Shown here one piece after another: positions 17,275-25,731 of a stretch of DNA of 64,000 nt (positions are counted from its first letter, which is position 1; the number at the start of each line of letters is the position of its first letter). The DNA is from an uncultured Christensenellaceae bacterium (GTDB lineage Bacteria; Bacillota; Clostridia; Christensenellales; Borkfalkiaceae): positions 74,476-138,475 of the forward strand of contig CAJUSA010000005.1 in NCBI GenBank assembly GCA_910589015.1, written 5' to 3'. The position numbers and the translations under genes were made by a program. The notes beneath the pieces are model-generated. The model had not been told where the DNA came from. It saw nothing but the letters and a program-made list of their open reading frames with translations, and searched no databases.

Positions 17275-17502
17275 ATGTTTGAAAAAGTACAGGCATTGCT
17301 TGCCGAACAGCTCGATATCAGTGCGGACAAGATCACGCCGGAATCGGAAGTGGTAAAAGATCTGGGCGCGGACTCGCTCGACGTCGTGGAGCTTTTAATG
17401 CAACTCGAAGAAGAATTCGGGATTACTCTTCCCGACAGCGAAATGGAAAACCTCAAAACCGTTCAGGATATCGTGAATATGATGGAAAAGCTCGGAAAAT
17501 AA
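17275..17502 (+). CDS. acpP: Acyl carrier protein
   Basis: This 75-residue acidic protein carries the phosphopantetheine attachment motif LGADSLDVVELLM; the serine in DSLD (near residue 37) receives the arm. ACP carries growing acyl chains in fatty acid synthesis. It has its own promoter, a good GGAGG, and a strong terminator, so it is transcribed as a single gene. No other fab genes are nearby. Confidence 0.97.
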   Translation: MFEKVQALLAEQLDISADKITPESEVVKDLGADSLDVVELLMQLEEEFGITLPDSEMENLKTVQDIVNMMEKLGK

Positions 17503-17511
17503 GCACTTTAT

Positions 17512-17548
17512 AAAAAGCAAGGCCGGTAAACAGTCCTTGCTTTTTTTT
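17512..17548 (+). terminator. acpP terminator
   Basis: AAAAAGCAAGG (17512-17522) pairs with CCTTGCTTTTT (17535-17545), and the T run continues downstream. Confidence 0.9.
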
Positions 17549-17572
17549 ATTTGATTTTGATATGATGTTTGT

Positions 17573-17747
17573 GCGATAAACAGGAATTTAACGTTCTCTT
17601 ATGTCATGTTGAGCGAAGGCGTAAGCCGTAGTCGAAACATCTCATAATTTTAGATTCTTCGGCACGACGCAAGGACGCGTCGGCTTAGAATGACGTTTCG
17701 GGAACGGCGGGGCGACATGACACGGTATAACGCTAAATTTCAATTTA
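17573..17747. repeat. Dispersed 175-bp intergenic repeat, copy 1
   Basis: This stretch is nearly identical (170 of 175 positions by hand alignment) to 63423-63597, in the same orientation. It is an imperfect palindrome: TGTCATGT at 17602-17609 is mirrored by ACATGACA at 17715-17722, and flanking AATTTAACGTT mirrors AGCGTTATACC-type sequence on the right. It has no coding capacity, so it looks like a MITE-like or folded-RNA repeat. It fills the gap between acpP and the rnf operon. Confidence 0.85.
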
Positions 17748-17765
17748 CCGTCAAAACGGAAAAAA

Positions 17766-17794
17766 GTATAGCGCACTACGAAGTGGTGCGCTAT
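17766..17794 (-). terminator. Terminator of the rnf operon
   Basis: A 12-bp stem pairs 17768-17779 with 17783-17794 across a GAA loop. Read on the minus strand it is followed by TATACTTTTTTCC. It lies just beyond the rnfB stop. Confidence 0.8.
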
Positions 17795-17817
17795 TTGTTT
17801 GTTCGTGGAATTGTTTT

Positions 17818-18636
17818 TTAATACCGCGTATGAATGGTGTTGCGCGGGCAGGCGGCGGCGCACTCGCCGCATTTGATGCACTTTCCGTAATCGATCACGG
17901 GCAGATTATCCTGCATCGTAATCGCGCCGGAAGGGCAAACCTTCGCGCATTTTCCGCAGGCGATGCAACCGACTTCACACTTATCCAACACGGCTTTGCC
18001 GCGCTCGTGCGAGGAACAGGCAATATATACCTTCGCGTCGGCGGGAATGCGCGTAAACAGCCCTTTGGGGCAGGTTTTCATACACGCGCCGCACGACGTG
18101 CATTTGTCGGGATCGACTTCGGCGCACTGTTCTTTTATGCAAATCGTATCTTCGGGACAGGCGCGCACGCAGTTGCCGTCGCCGAGGCACCCGTATTTGC
18201 ACAGCTTGGCGCCGCCGAACAGCTTGTTCTCTTCGCGGCAGTCCTGCGCCCCTGCATAGTCGTATTCGTTCTTTGCCCGTTTCCCGCCCGCGCAGCGGCA
18301 TACGCTCACGGTGGGAGTGCCTTCCTCGAAGGGAACGCCCAGAATGCAAGCGATGTTCTTTTTTCCGTCCGTGCCCGTCACATGGCAGTCGTCGAGCATC
18401 GCCTCGCCTTTGGCGAGTTTTTCGGCAAATCCCGTGCAGCCCGTGCAACCGCAGCCGCCGCAGTTCGCGCCTGCCAGATGTTCCAAAATGCGTTCGACTT
18501 TTTCTTCCGCGTTTGTCTTACAGAATTTCGCCACGAGCAGAATGAGCGTTACGAGCACGGCGGCGATCGCCGCAAAGATTCCGAGCACGATGCCCACCTG
18601 TTTCCATTGAATAGCCGCCAGAATGATTTCGTTCAT
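17818..18636 (-). CDS. rnfB: Rnf complex subunit RnfB
   Basis: This 272-residue protein has an N-terminal membrane helix (residues about 12-38). The RnfB Fe-S domain follows (LAGANCGGCGCTGC), then further cysteines, then repeated CxxCxxCxxxCP ferredoxin motifs (CTSCGACMKTCP, CIACGKCAKVCP, CIKCGECAAACP). RnfB takes electrons from reduced ferredoxin and passes them into the Na+ or H+ pumping complex. It is the last gene of the operon. Confidence 0.95.
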   Translation of the reverse strand: MNEIILAAIQWKQVGIVLGIFAAIAAVLVTLILLVAKFCKTNAEEKVERILEHLAGANCGGCGCTGCTGFAEKLAKGEAMLDDCHVTGTDGKKNIACILGVPFEEGTPTVSVCRCAGGKRAKNEYDYAGAQDCREENKLFGGAKLCKYGCLGDGNCVRACPEDTICIKEQCAEVDPDKCTSCGACMKTCPKGLFTRIPADAKVYIACSSHERGKAVLDKCEVGCIACGKCAKVCPSGAITMQDNLPVIDYGKCIKCGECAAACPRNTIHTRY

Positions 18637-18639
18637 AGT

Positions 18640-19251
18640 TTACCCCAACAATGTGAATACATAAAACGCCATCGCCATGAAACTTGCCGCGATCATTGTG
18701 ATCGGGAATCCTTTCAGGCATTTTGCCACGGGAAGCCGTTCCACCCGTTCGCGCACGCCGCCCATAAGCAGCATGGCGAGCGTGAATCCCAGCCCCGCAA
18801 AGAGCGCGTATAAGAGCGCAAAGCCGATATTCATGCCGCCCGTAAGGGAAGAGGCAAGTTCGGAAAGATCTTGCACGAGCACGATTTCGGTCACGCCTAA
18901 AATGGCGCAGTTGGTGGTGATCAGGGGCAGATAGATGCCCATGGTGCGGTAGAGCGAGGGCGAAATTTTCGCGATCACCTTTTCGAGCATCTGCACGAGC
19001 GCCGCGATGATGAAGATGAAGAAGATGATTTCGAGGTATTCGATTTTGAGCGGCACCATCACATAGGTGTAAAGGGGATAGGTGATGAGGGTGGAAAGCA
19101 CCATCACGAGCGTGACGGCGATCCCCATGGAAAGCGCACCGTTCACGCGTTTGCTGACGCCGAGGAAGGGGCAGATCCCCAAAAATTTCACTAAAATGAA
19201 ATTTTGCGAGAACGCGGCTGTGACGATGATAACGAGAATGGCGTTAAACAT
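18640..19251 (-). CDS. rnfA: Rnf complex subunit RnfA
   Basis: This integral membrane protein of 203 residues has six predicted helices. FSQNFILVKFLGICPFLGVS and TTNCAILGV are hallmark sequences of the RnfA/NqrE family, including cysteines that bind the intramembrane iron centre. An in-frame GTG lies two codons earlier, but AGGAGGG at 19258-19264 is best spaced for the ATG at 19251. It overlaps the end of rnfE by 8 bases. Confidence 0.95.
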   Translation of the reverse strand: MFNAILVIIVTAAFSQNFILVKFLGICPFLGVSKRVNGALSMGIAVTLVMVLSTLITYPLYTYVMVPLKIEYLEIIFFIFIIAALVQMLEKVIAKISPSLYRTMGIYLPLITTNCAILGVTEIVLVQDLSELASSLTGGMNIGFALLYALFAGLGFTLAMLLMGGVRERVERLPVAKCLKGFPITMIAASFMAMAFYVFTLLG

Positions 19252-19924
19252 TTGCACCCTCCTTTCCCTCTTCGGGGGCGGGCAGGGGCGACCGATCGGG
19301 AATGCGTAGCGCCCGTGCCTGTTTTATGCGGCGCGATTTTTCCACGCAGTCGCCGATATACACAAAGAGCGCAATGCACACGCCGTACACGAAGAACGCG
19401 CCCGCCTGATTCGAGAAAAAGCCGATCGTAAAATTCATGATTTTCAGCCCGAAGAGGGTGCCGCCGCCTAAAAATTCGCGGATCATACCCATGAGCGTGA
19501 TCGCCGCCGTGAAGCCGAGCCCCGTGCTCACGCCGTCGAGCGCGCTTTCGAGGACGGGACGCTTGCTTGCGAACGATTCGGCGCGCCCTAATATGACGCA
19601 GTTTACAACGATGAGCGGAAGATAAACGCCCATGGCGTCGTAGAGATCGGGCAGAAATTTATCGAGCGCCATGCGCAACAGCGTCACCATGGTCGCGATG
19701 ACGACGATAAAGGCGGGAATGCGCACGGTGTTCGGAATGAGCTTGCGCAACAACGAGATGATGACGTTGCTCAAAAGCAGCACAACGGTGACGGATATGC
19801 CCATGCCGAACCCGTCGAGCGCGGTAGAGGACATGCCGAGCGTGGCGCATGTGCCCAAAACGAGTTTGAATGTGGCGTTGTTGTTGATCAGTCCGTCGGT
19901 TGCGATTTTGGCGTATTTGTTCAT
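19244..19924 (-). CDS. rnfE: Rnf complex subunit RnfE
   Basis: This 226-residue membrane protein is related to RnfA (NqrD-type). Its NNATFKLVLGTCATLGMS and VVNCVILGRAES segments hold the conserved cysteines. With RnfA it forms the pseudo-twofold membrane core that passes electrons across the membrane. The ATG at 19924 overlaps the rnfG stop (ATGA); the longer frame upstream lies inside rnfG and was not used. Confidence 0.95.
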   Translation of the reverse strand: MNKYAKIATDGLINNNATFKLVLGTCATLGMSSTALDGFGMGISVTVVLLLSNVIISLLRKLIPNTVRIPAFIVVIATMVTLLRMALDKFLPDLYDAMGVYLPLIVVNCVILGRAESFASKRPVLESALDGVSTGLGFTAAITLMGMIREFLGGGTLFGLKIMNFTIGFFSNQAGAFFVYGVCIALFVYIGDCVEKSRRIKQARALRIPDRSPLPAPEEGKEGANV

Positions 19925-20925
19925 GCCAGACCTCCCTGCCCGAGCACGAGCGCGTAATTGCATACGGCGAATGCCGCCGCGCGCACGCACGATTCCGTCG
20001 AACGCGTCGCGCCCGAGGAAAGCAGTCCGCTTTCCGTCGTCAGCGCGCCTTTGTCGGTCAACAGCGCTTTGATCTGCGCTTCGTCCTTGCCGACAAACAG
20101 CGTTCCGTCTTTGACTTCCGCAGGCATTTTATCGGCGTACGAAGCGGGCGAAGAGCCGTTCGTCTTGATCTCGTACGCGGTGATTATGCCGTTTTCGACG
20201 GTGATATCGATGAGGAACTGTTTCGCGGGCGAATTGCCCTTGACGGTAAGCGCGTAATCGATCTTACCTTCCCCGACGGTTGCCGTCGAGTTCTTGACGT
20301 CGATATAATCTTCGTAAAGGTATTTGTTTTCGGCGCCGAGATAGACGTTTCTAAAATAGACGATCGCCGCGTTGACGGCGTTGTTGATCGCCGCCGACGA
20401 CATCGACGCGCCCGCCGTGATATTCGTGATATCGTCGCCGCCCTTGTCGGTTGTGAAAAGGGCGCCCTGTAATAATTCGCCGTTATGCAAGGTGAATTCG
20501 CTGTACATGCCCGAGGTCTTGGAGATATACGACTGTTTTATATTGCTCTCGTACACCACCTTGCCAACGCCGTTCCATTGCGTGTCGCCGTCGGCGGATG
20601 GCGAGCAGTCGAGCACCGTCCACAACGTGACTTTTCCGTTTTTGAAGCCGCCGTTCCCTGTGCTCTTGATAAGGAAGTTGCCGTCCTCGAGCAGGTAGAC
20701 GAGTTCAACCTCGCCGTAAGCGTTCGTGCGGTGTTCTTCATTTACGGTTTGTTCGGTTGCGTCGATGCTTTTTCCGTATATTTTGGTGAGCGTGCGCGCG
20801 AGCCGCTCTTCGGCGGAAACGTATAACACGTCGTTGAAAACCGAGAGCAGCAGCCCCGAAACAAGGGCGATCGCGATGAGGATCAAAACCGAGCGGAACG
20901 CGTTGCTTTTTAAGAATGCTTTCAT
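19921..20925 (-). CDS. rnfG: Rnf complex subunit RnfG (FMN-binding)
   Basis: One N-terminal membrane helix (VLILIAIALVSGLLLSVFND) is followed by an extracytoplasmic FMN-binding domain. The flavin-attachment motif SGAT near GLLSSGATRST carries the threonine that takes covalent FMN. At 334 residues it is longer than many RnfG proteins, with an insert in the middle. Covalent attachment needs ApbE, which is not in the window. Confidence 0.93.
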   Translation of the reverse strand: MKAFLKSNAFRSVLILIAIALVSGLLLSVFNDVLYVSAEERLARTLTKIYGKSIDATEQTVNEEHRTNAYGEVELVYLLEDGNFLIKSTGNGGFKNGKVTLWTVLDCSPSADGDTQWNGVGKVVYESNIKQSYISKTSGMYSEFTLHNGELLQGALFTTDKGGDDITNITAGASMSSAAINNAVNAAIVYFRNVYLGAENKYLYEDYIDVKNSTATVGEGKIDYALTVKGNSPAKQFLIDITVENGIITAYEIKTNGSSPASYADKMPAEVKDGTLFVGKDEAQIKALLTDKGALTTESGLLSSGATRSTESCVRAAAFAVCNYALVLGQGGLA

Positions 20926-21914
20926 TTGGTCGCCTCCTTTTTCTTACGGCGATAACCGAACGGGCGCACCTTAATGAGCATATCGAGAAGGAACACCGTA
21001 AAGTTCATGAGCAGGATAACGAAGGAAACGATCTCGAAAGACAACGCCTTGCGTAACCCTGCCGTCAAAAGACCGAGCGCGATAAAATATATAATGTTGC
21101 CGAGGCGCGATTTGGGTGTCGTTACATAGTCGGTCGCCATAAATACGGCGCCGAGAATGAGCCCGCCCGAGAGGATAGAGGGCAGGAATACGGCAAAGTC
21201 GAATCCTTCGAGCGCGACGGCAAACAAGCCTTCCGTCGCGATATAGAGCAGGGGAAGATACCATTTGATCACGCCGCGGAACACAAGATAGAGATATCCG
21301 ACGAGAAGAGCGAGTTTGCATGTTTCGCCGATGCAGCCCGCCACGCCCGTGCCGAGGAAGAGATCGACGGGCGAAAGCGTTTCCGCGCCTTGCATGAGCT
21401 GGCCGAGCTGCGTCGGCCCCGTTACGGGCGACAGATCGCTTGCGATCGGACCGAAATGCGCGGCGGGGTAGAGCGTCATGGCGGAAAAGGAAATAAAGAG
21501 GAATACTCTGCCCGCGATGGCGGGGTTGACGATATTTTTGCCTGTGCCGCCGAACAGCATCTTGACGACGCCCACGGCGAAAACCGAACCGAGAACGGGC
21601 ATATACCACCCCGAAACCGAAGAGGGTAACGTGAGGGCGAGCAATAAACCCGTAATGCACGAGGTGAAATCGAACTGCGCGGCAAAATCTCGCAACACCT
21701 CTTTGCCGTTCTTCCAGATCTTTTTCGCGAGGATAAACCAAATGAATTCGGTGAGCACGGCGGACGCAACGCCTAAGATGCAGATGACGGCTGCTTCCCA
21801 ACCGAAATAGACGATCCCCGTAACGGTGGCGGGAAAGAGCGCAATGAGCACGTCGAGCATGATATGCCGCGTGGTGCGCGGCGTTTTGACGTGCGGGGAA
21901 ACCGAAACTTTCAT
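20922..21914 (-). CDS. rnfD: Rnf complex subunit RnfD
   Basis: This 330-residue membrane protein has about nine to ten helices. The covalent FMN site of RnfD (S-x-x-T type) is expected in the segment SPVTGPTQLGQLM. It begins with the usual VSPHVKTPRTTRHIMLDVLIAL. RnfD forms part of the ion-translocating core. The ATG at 21914 overlaps the rnfC stop. Earlier in-frame codons lie inside rnfC. Confidence 0.94.
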   Translation of the reverse strand: MKVSVSPHVKTPRTTRHIMLDVLIALFPATVTGIVYFGWEAAVICILGVASAVLTEFIWFILAKKIWKNGKEVLRDFAAQFDFTSCITGLLLALTLPSSVSGWYMPVLGSVFAVGVVKMLFGGTGKNIVNPAIAGRVFLFISFSAMTLYPAAHFGPIASDLSPVTGPTQLGQLMQGAETLSPVDLFLGTGVAGCIGETCKLALLVGYLYLVFRGVIKWYLPLLYIATEGLFAVALEGFDFAVFLPSILSGGLILGAVFMATDYVTTPKSRLGNIIYFIALGLLTAGLRKALSFEIVSFVILLMNFTVFLLDMLIKVRPFGYRRKKKEATK

Positions 21915-23200
21915 GCCTTCCTCCTCAGTGCCTGTTTTGCCGTCCTGATCGCCTGCGTGAGCGGACGGCGCGCGGGGCAGATATACGAGCATGCGCCGCA
22001 GCCGATACAACTCGATACGCCGCCGTATTTTTCCGCGTCGTCGAAATTACCGCTCGCGGCGTAAAATTCGATCTGCATGGGCATGAGCCGCATGGGGCAG
22101 GCGTCGGCGCATTTTCCGCAGTTGATGCACGGCGTGGGGGCGGCGTTGTTGGTTTCCCTCTCGGTTAAAAAGAGCAGTCCCGAAGTCGTTTTGGTCACGA
22201 CGCCGTCGCAGCCTGCAAGCGCCGCGCCCGTCATCGGGCCGCCGACCACGATTTTGACTGCGGTATCCTTTACGCCGCATTGTTCGGCGAGGACGCACAG
22301 GGGCGTGCCGACGGGAACGAGCAGGTTGGCGGGCGTTTCCACACCCGCGCCCGAAACGGTGACAACGCGTTCGAACAGCGGTTTGCCTTCTTCCACCGCC
22401 TCGCACACGGCAAGGGCGGTCGCCACGTTGTGCACGCTCACGCCGACGTCGGCGGGCAGTTCGCCCGCGGGGATCTTGCGCCCCGTGCAGCAATATACGA
22501 TATGTTTTTCCGAGCCCATAGGGTAGCGTTTTCGGAGCGCAATCACTTCTAAATCGCTCTTTTCGAACAACGCAAGCGCTTCGGGCTTGTTCTTCTCGAT
22601 CCCGATGACGATCCGCGCCGCACCCAGCGCGGCGGCAAGGTAATGCGCGCCGCGTATGATTTTATCGCTCATCTCGCGCATAAGGCGGTCGTCGCAGGTG
22701 AGGTAGGGCTCGCATTCCGCGCCGTTCAAAAGTACGGTGTCAACGGCGCTGCGCGGCGATAATTTCACGCTTGCGGGAAAACCCGCGCCGCCCATGCCCA
22801 CAATGCCCGCCTCTTTTACCCGCGCGATAATTTCTTCGCCCGAAGGCGCGGAAAGCGGCGGAAGATAGGCGTTTTTTTGTTCGCCGTTTTGTTCGATGAC
22901 AATATGCACGCAAGTGCCGCCCTGTCCGTTCGCGCGTTCTTCGACGGCCTTCACTCTGCCCGCAACGCTTGCGTGTACGTTTGCCGAAACGGTGCCTTCG
23001 GCGCGCGCGATCAGCTGACCGCGCAACACCGTGTCGCCCGCTTGCACGACGGGCACGGCGGGCGCGCCGATGTGCTGTGAGAGCGGAACGGCGATTTCGC
23101 CTGCGGGGCGCAGCCGTTCGATGGGACAATCGCTTGCAAGCGCCTTTTTGCCCGCGAGTTTAATCCCGCGGAAAAACGGCTTTGGTTTTCCGATTTTCAT
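21911..23200 (-). CDS. rnfC: Rnf complex subunit RnfC (NADH-binding)
   Basis: This 429-residue soluble subunit has an N-terminal barrel-sandwich region, the nucleotide/FMN-binding core (GMGGAGFPASVKLSP, LNGAECEPYLTCDDRLM) and two 4Fe-4S motifs near the end (CINCGKCADACP, CIGCGACSYICP). RnfC exchanges electrons with NAD+. The ATG at 23200 has GGAGGTATC just upstream and overlaps the preceding stop; a much longer in-frame extension reads through the neighbouring gene and was rejected. Confidence 0.95.
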   Translation of the reverse strand: MKIGKPKPFFRGIKLAGKKALASDCPIERLRPAGEIAVPLSQHIGAPAVPVVQAGDTVLRGQLIARAEGTVSANVHASVAGRVKAVEERANGQGGTCVHIVIEQNGEQKNAYLPPLSAPSGEEIIARVKEAGIVGMGGAGFPASVKLSPRSAVDTVLLNGAECEPYLTCDDRLMREMSDKIIRGAHYLAAALGAARIVIGIEKNKPEALALFEKSDLEVIALRKRYPMGSEKHIVYCCTGRKIPAGELPADVGVSVHNVATALAVCEAVEEGKPLFERVVTVSGAGVETPANLLVPVGTPLCVLAEQCGVKDTAVKIVVGGPMTGAALAGCDGVVTKTTSGLLFLTERETNNAAPTPCINCGKCADACPMRLMPMQIEFYAASGNFDDAEKYGGVSSCIGCGACSYICPARRPLTQAIRTAKQALRRKA

Positions 23201-23763
23201 GATACCTCCGTCTGTGCCCGTTCCTTGCGGAAGAGCACGTTTTTTGCCGCCTGCGGAAGCGGAAGGGTTTTGACGAGCGTGACGACGATGATGCCCACCG
23301 CGCCGCCCGCCGCCGCGCCCAAAAGCGCAAGATAGGGGGCGTAAACCAAGAGCAGGGCGGTCTTCGTCAAAAGACAGTAAACAAAGAGCTGCGTCATATT
23401 GTGCACGAGTGCCGAAACGACGCTCACGCATACCACGCTGATCTTCGGAACAAAACAAAGCAGCCCGCGCGCGGCGATTGTCGAAACGACGCCCGCGCTC
23501 AGGCTGTAAAGCAACAGCGAAAGGTTGCCCGCAAACGCGCTGCCGAGCACGGTTTTCACGATCACGACGAAGAGCGCTTCGGGCAAACCGTAAAAGAGAA
23601 GGGGCAACAGCGTGAACACGTTGGAAAGCCCTACCTTCGCCCCCGGCAGGGGCAGTGCGGGCAACAGACTTTCCAGCAAAAAAGAAACGAGGGCGAGCGC
23701 CGACGTCAAGCCGAGAAATGCAATTTTTTTCGCGCCGAACGCGCGCCTGCCCGATTTTTTCAT
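23197..23763 (-). CDS. Gx transporter family membrane protein (heptaprenyl diphosphate synthase component I-like)
   Basis: This 188-residue protein has five to six hydrophobic segments and matches the small family annotated as Gx transporter or heptaprenyl diphosphate synthase component I (PGAKVGLSNVFTLLPLLFYG; GSAFAGNLSLLLYSLSAG). Its architecture resembles ECF-type substrate-binding subunits. It is the first gene of the rnf operon and overlaps rnfC by 4 bases, a context I recall for this family in Clostridia. Its substrate is unknown. Confidence 0.85.
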   Translation of the reverse strand: MKKSGRRAFGAKKIAFLGLTSALALVSFLLESLLPALPLPGAKVGLSNVFTLLPLLFYGLPEALFVVIVKTVLGSAFAGNLSLLLYSLSAGVVSTIAARGLLCFVPKISVVCVSVVSALVHNMTQLFVYCLLTKTALLLVYAPYLALLGAAAGGAVGIIVVTLVKTLPLPQAAKNVLFRKERAQTEVS

Positions 23764-23786
23764 ATGGAAAAATTTTCCTCTTTTTT

Positions 23787-23815
23787 ATTATAACGGCGGG
23801 GGCGCCGCTTGTCAA
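23787..23815 (-). promoter_or_regulatory. Promoter of the rnf operon
   Basis: On the minus strand TTGACA (23815-23810) and TATAAT (23792-23787) are 17 bases apart, a consensus match in both boxes, about 24 bases before the first start codon. Confidence 0.9.
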
Positions 23816-23893
23816 ATTTCTCGAGGCTATTTCCTATTTTCGGTTATTTCCGCCGATTTTATAACGCCGAACGAAAATTCCGTTCAAAGCAAT

Positions 23894-23922
23894 TTGACAG
23901 CGTTGCGTTTGCGTGGTATACT
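23894..23922 (+). promoter_or_regulatory. Promoter of the thioredoxin-reductase-like gene
   Basis: TTGACA at 23894-23899 and TATACT at 23917-23922 have a 17-base spacer, and TGG precedes the -10 box (extended -10). It diverges from the rnf promoter about 80 bases away. Confidence 0.85.
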
Positions 23923-23948
23923 GTAAGAAAAAGGGCAATACTGAAAGT

Positions 23949-24800
23949 ATGATTTACGATACGGCGATCGTCGGCGGCGGCATGGCGGGGTATAGTGCCG
24001 CGCTCACGGCAAAAAGTCTGAAATTGCATTATATCTGGTTTGCGGACGACGGATTCGGCGAAAAGACCAAAAAAGCCGAATATGTGCGTAATTTTCCCGC
24101 GTTCACGGGCGGCGGAAAGGAATTTTGCGCCGCGCTCGAAGCCCAGCGCGAAAAAGAAGGCGTCATGCGCACCGCAAAACGCATCGACGGCGTGTATAAA
24201 ACGGGTGAAACGTTTTTGCTTACCGCCGCCGCCGAAACATACGAGGCGAAAACGGTCGTGCTGGCGACGGGCGTGCAAACGCGTCCTTCGGCGGGCGAGG
24301 GCGCTTATCTCGGCAGAGGGGTGAGCTATTGCGCCGTGTGCGACGGCGCGCTCTACCGCGGAAAAAAAGTCGCCGTCGCGCTCTATTCGCCGCGCTTTAC
24401 GGAAGAGGCGGAATATCTTGCCTCGTTCGCCGCCGAGGTGCTCTGTTTTTGTTCCTTCGACTGTTCCTTCCGTTCCACCAATATCACGGTGATCAAAGAG
24501 CGCATCGTGCGCGTCGAAGGGGAACGGCGCGTCGAACGCGTCGTCACCGACAAGGGGGAATACGCCGCGGACGGCGTGTTTTTCCTGACCGAAAGCGTGC
24601 CGCCTTCCGCGCTCTGCGGCGGGCTCGAATGCGAGGGCGAACGCGTCGTTACGCGGCGCGACGGTTCGACCAACCTCAAAGGACTGTTCGCGGCGGGCGA
24701 CGTGACGGGCAGACCCTATCAGTATGTAAAAGCCGCGGGCGAGGGCTGCGTTGCGGCGTATTCGGTTGCCGCATACCTGCGCGCGGAGGCACGGGTGTGA
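23949..24800 (+). CDS. trxB: Thioredoxin-reductase-like flavoprotein
   Basis: This 283-residue protein has the FAD-binding GGGMAGYSAA at the N-terminus, the redox-active SYCAVCDGALYRGKKVAV (CxxC) in the pyridine-nucleotide domain, and the C-terminal FAD motif GLFAAGDVTG. Thioredoxin reductases move electrons from NADPH or ferredoxin to thioredoxin. The NADPH loop after CAVC reads ALYSPRFTEEAEYLA instead of the usual GGGDSA-type motif, so the electron donor may differ. The ATG at 23949 was chosen because the protein begins there in family members. A poor ribosome site precedes it. Confidence 0.85.
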   Translation: MIYDTAIVGGGMAGYSAALTAKSLKLHYIWFADDGFGEKTKKAEYVRNFPAFTGGGKEFCAALEAQREKEGVMRTAKRIDGVYKTGETFLLTAAAETYEAKTVVLATGVQTRPSAGEGAYLGRGVSYCAVCDGALYRGKKVAVALYSPRFTEEAEYLASFAAEVLCFCSFDCSFRSTNITVIKERIVRVEGERRVERVVTDKGEYAADGVFFLTESVPPSALCGGLECEGERVVTRRDGSTNLKGLFAAGDVTGRPYQYVKAAGEGCVAAYSVAAYLRAEARV

Positions 24801-25612
24801 GCGTGGAAGAGATCGAGCGTTCGCTCATCAAAAAATTCCGCAAGGAAATATGGTGCGCCTTCGTGCAAAGCGTCAAAAAATACGCCCTGATTTCCGAGGG
24901 TGACAAGATTGCCGTGTGTATTTCGGGCGGCAAGGATTCGTTCGCGCTTGCAAAGTGCATGCAGGAACTGCAACGCCACGGGCAGTTTGCGTTTGAAACG
25001 AAGTTCATTGTCATGGATCCGGGCTATTCGCCCGCGAACAGGCGGCTTATCGAGGAAAATGCGAACAAGACGGGGGTGGACGTCGATATTTTCGATAGTT
25101 CGATCTTCGCGGCGGTCGATTCGGTGGGCGGCGGATCGCCTTGTTATTTATGCGCGCGTATGCGGCGGGGGTATTTATACGAATACGCGAAAAAATGCGG
25201 CTGTAACAAAATCGCGCTCGGGCATCACTTCGACGACGCGGTGGAAACCACGCTCATGAGCATGCTATACGGCGCGGAAATCAAAACCATGCTGCCGAAG
25301 CTGCGTTCCACCTCGCACCCCGGCATGGAACTCATTCGCCCCTTATACGCCGTGCGCGAGCGCGATATCATTGCCTGGGCGGAATATAACGGGCTGACTT
25401 TTCTTCGCTGCGCTTGCCGTTTCACCGAGCGCATGGGCGATAAGGCGGAGGACGGAAAACGCAAAGAGATGAAAGATCTCGTCGCGCGGTTGGAACAAAG
25501 TCACCCCGACGCGGCGAAAAATATCTTCACTTCCATGCATAACGTTGCGCTCGATTGCATCGTCGGCTGGCGGAAGGGCGGCGTGCGCGGAAATTTCTGC
25601 GATAATTATTAA
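24797..25612 (+). CDS. TtcA-like PP-loop ATPase (tRNA thiolation family)
   Basis: This 271-residue protein has the PP-loop ISGGKDSFALAK, the CxxC motif CYLCARMRRGYLYEYA and a later cysteine (LRCACRF), as in TtcA, which thiolates cytidine 32 of tRNAs using an iron-sulfur cluster. It also resembles related clostridial ATPases of unknown target. The GTG at 24797 overlaps the stop of the flavoprotein gene and has GGAGG seven bases upstream; a much longer in-frame extension is antisense-like and arginine-rich and was rejected. The pairing with a thioredoxin-like reductase suggests sulfur or redox coupling. Confidence 0.85.
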   Translation: MSVEEIERSLIKKFRKEIWCAFVQSVKKYALISEGDKIAVCISGGKDSFALAKCMQELQRHGQFAFETKFIVMDPGYSPANRRLIEENANKTGVDVDIFDSSIFAAVDSVGGGSPCYLCARMRRGYLYEYAKKCGCNKIALGHHFDDAVETTLMSMLYGAEIKTMLPKLRSTSHPGMELIRPLYAVRERDIIAWAEYNGLTFLRCACRFTERMGDKAEDGKRKEMKDLVARLEQSHPDAAKNIFTSMHNVALDCIVGWRKGGVRGNFCDNY

Positions 25613-25731
25613 CCTTTCGCGTTTAGAATACATAAAAATGATTGATATATAATATATACGGTCACGTTTGTATATAATAAAAGATCGGATTTGCCGCAAA
25701 GGCAAACGGTATCGGAGGTATTTATTTTATT

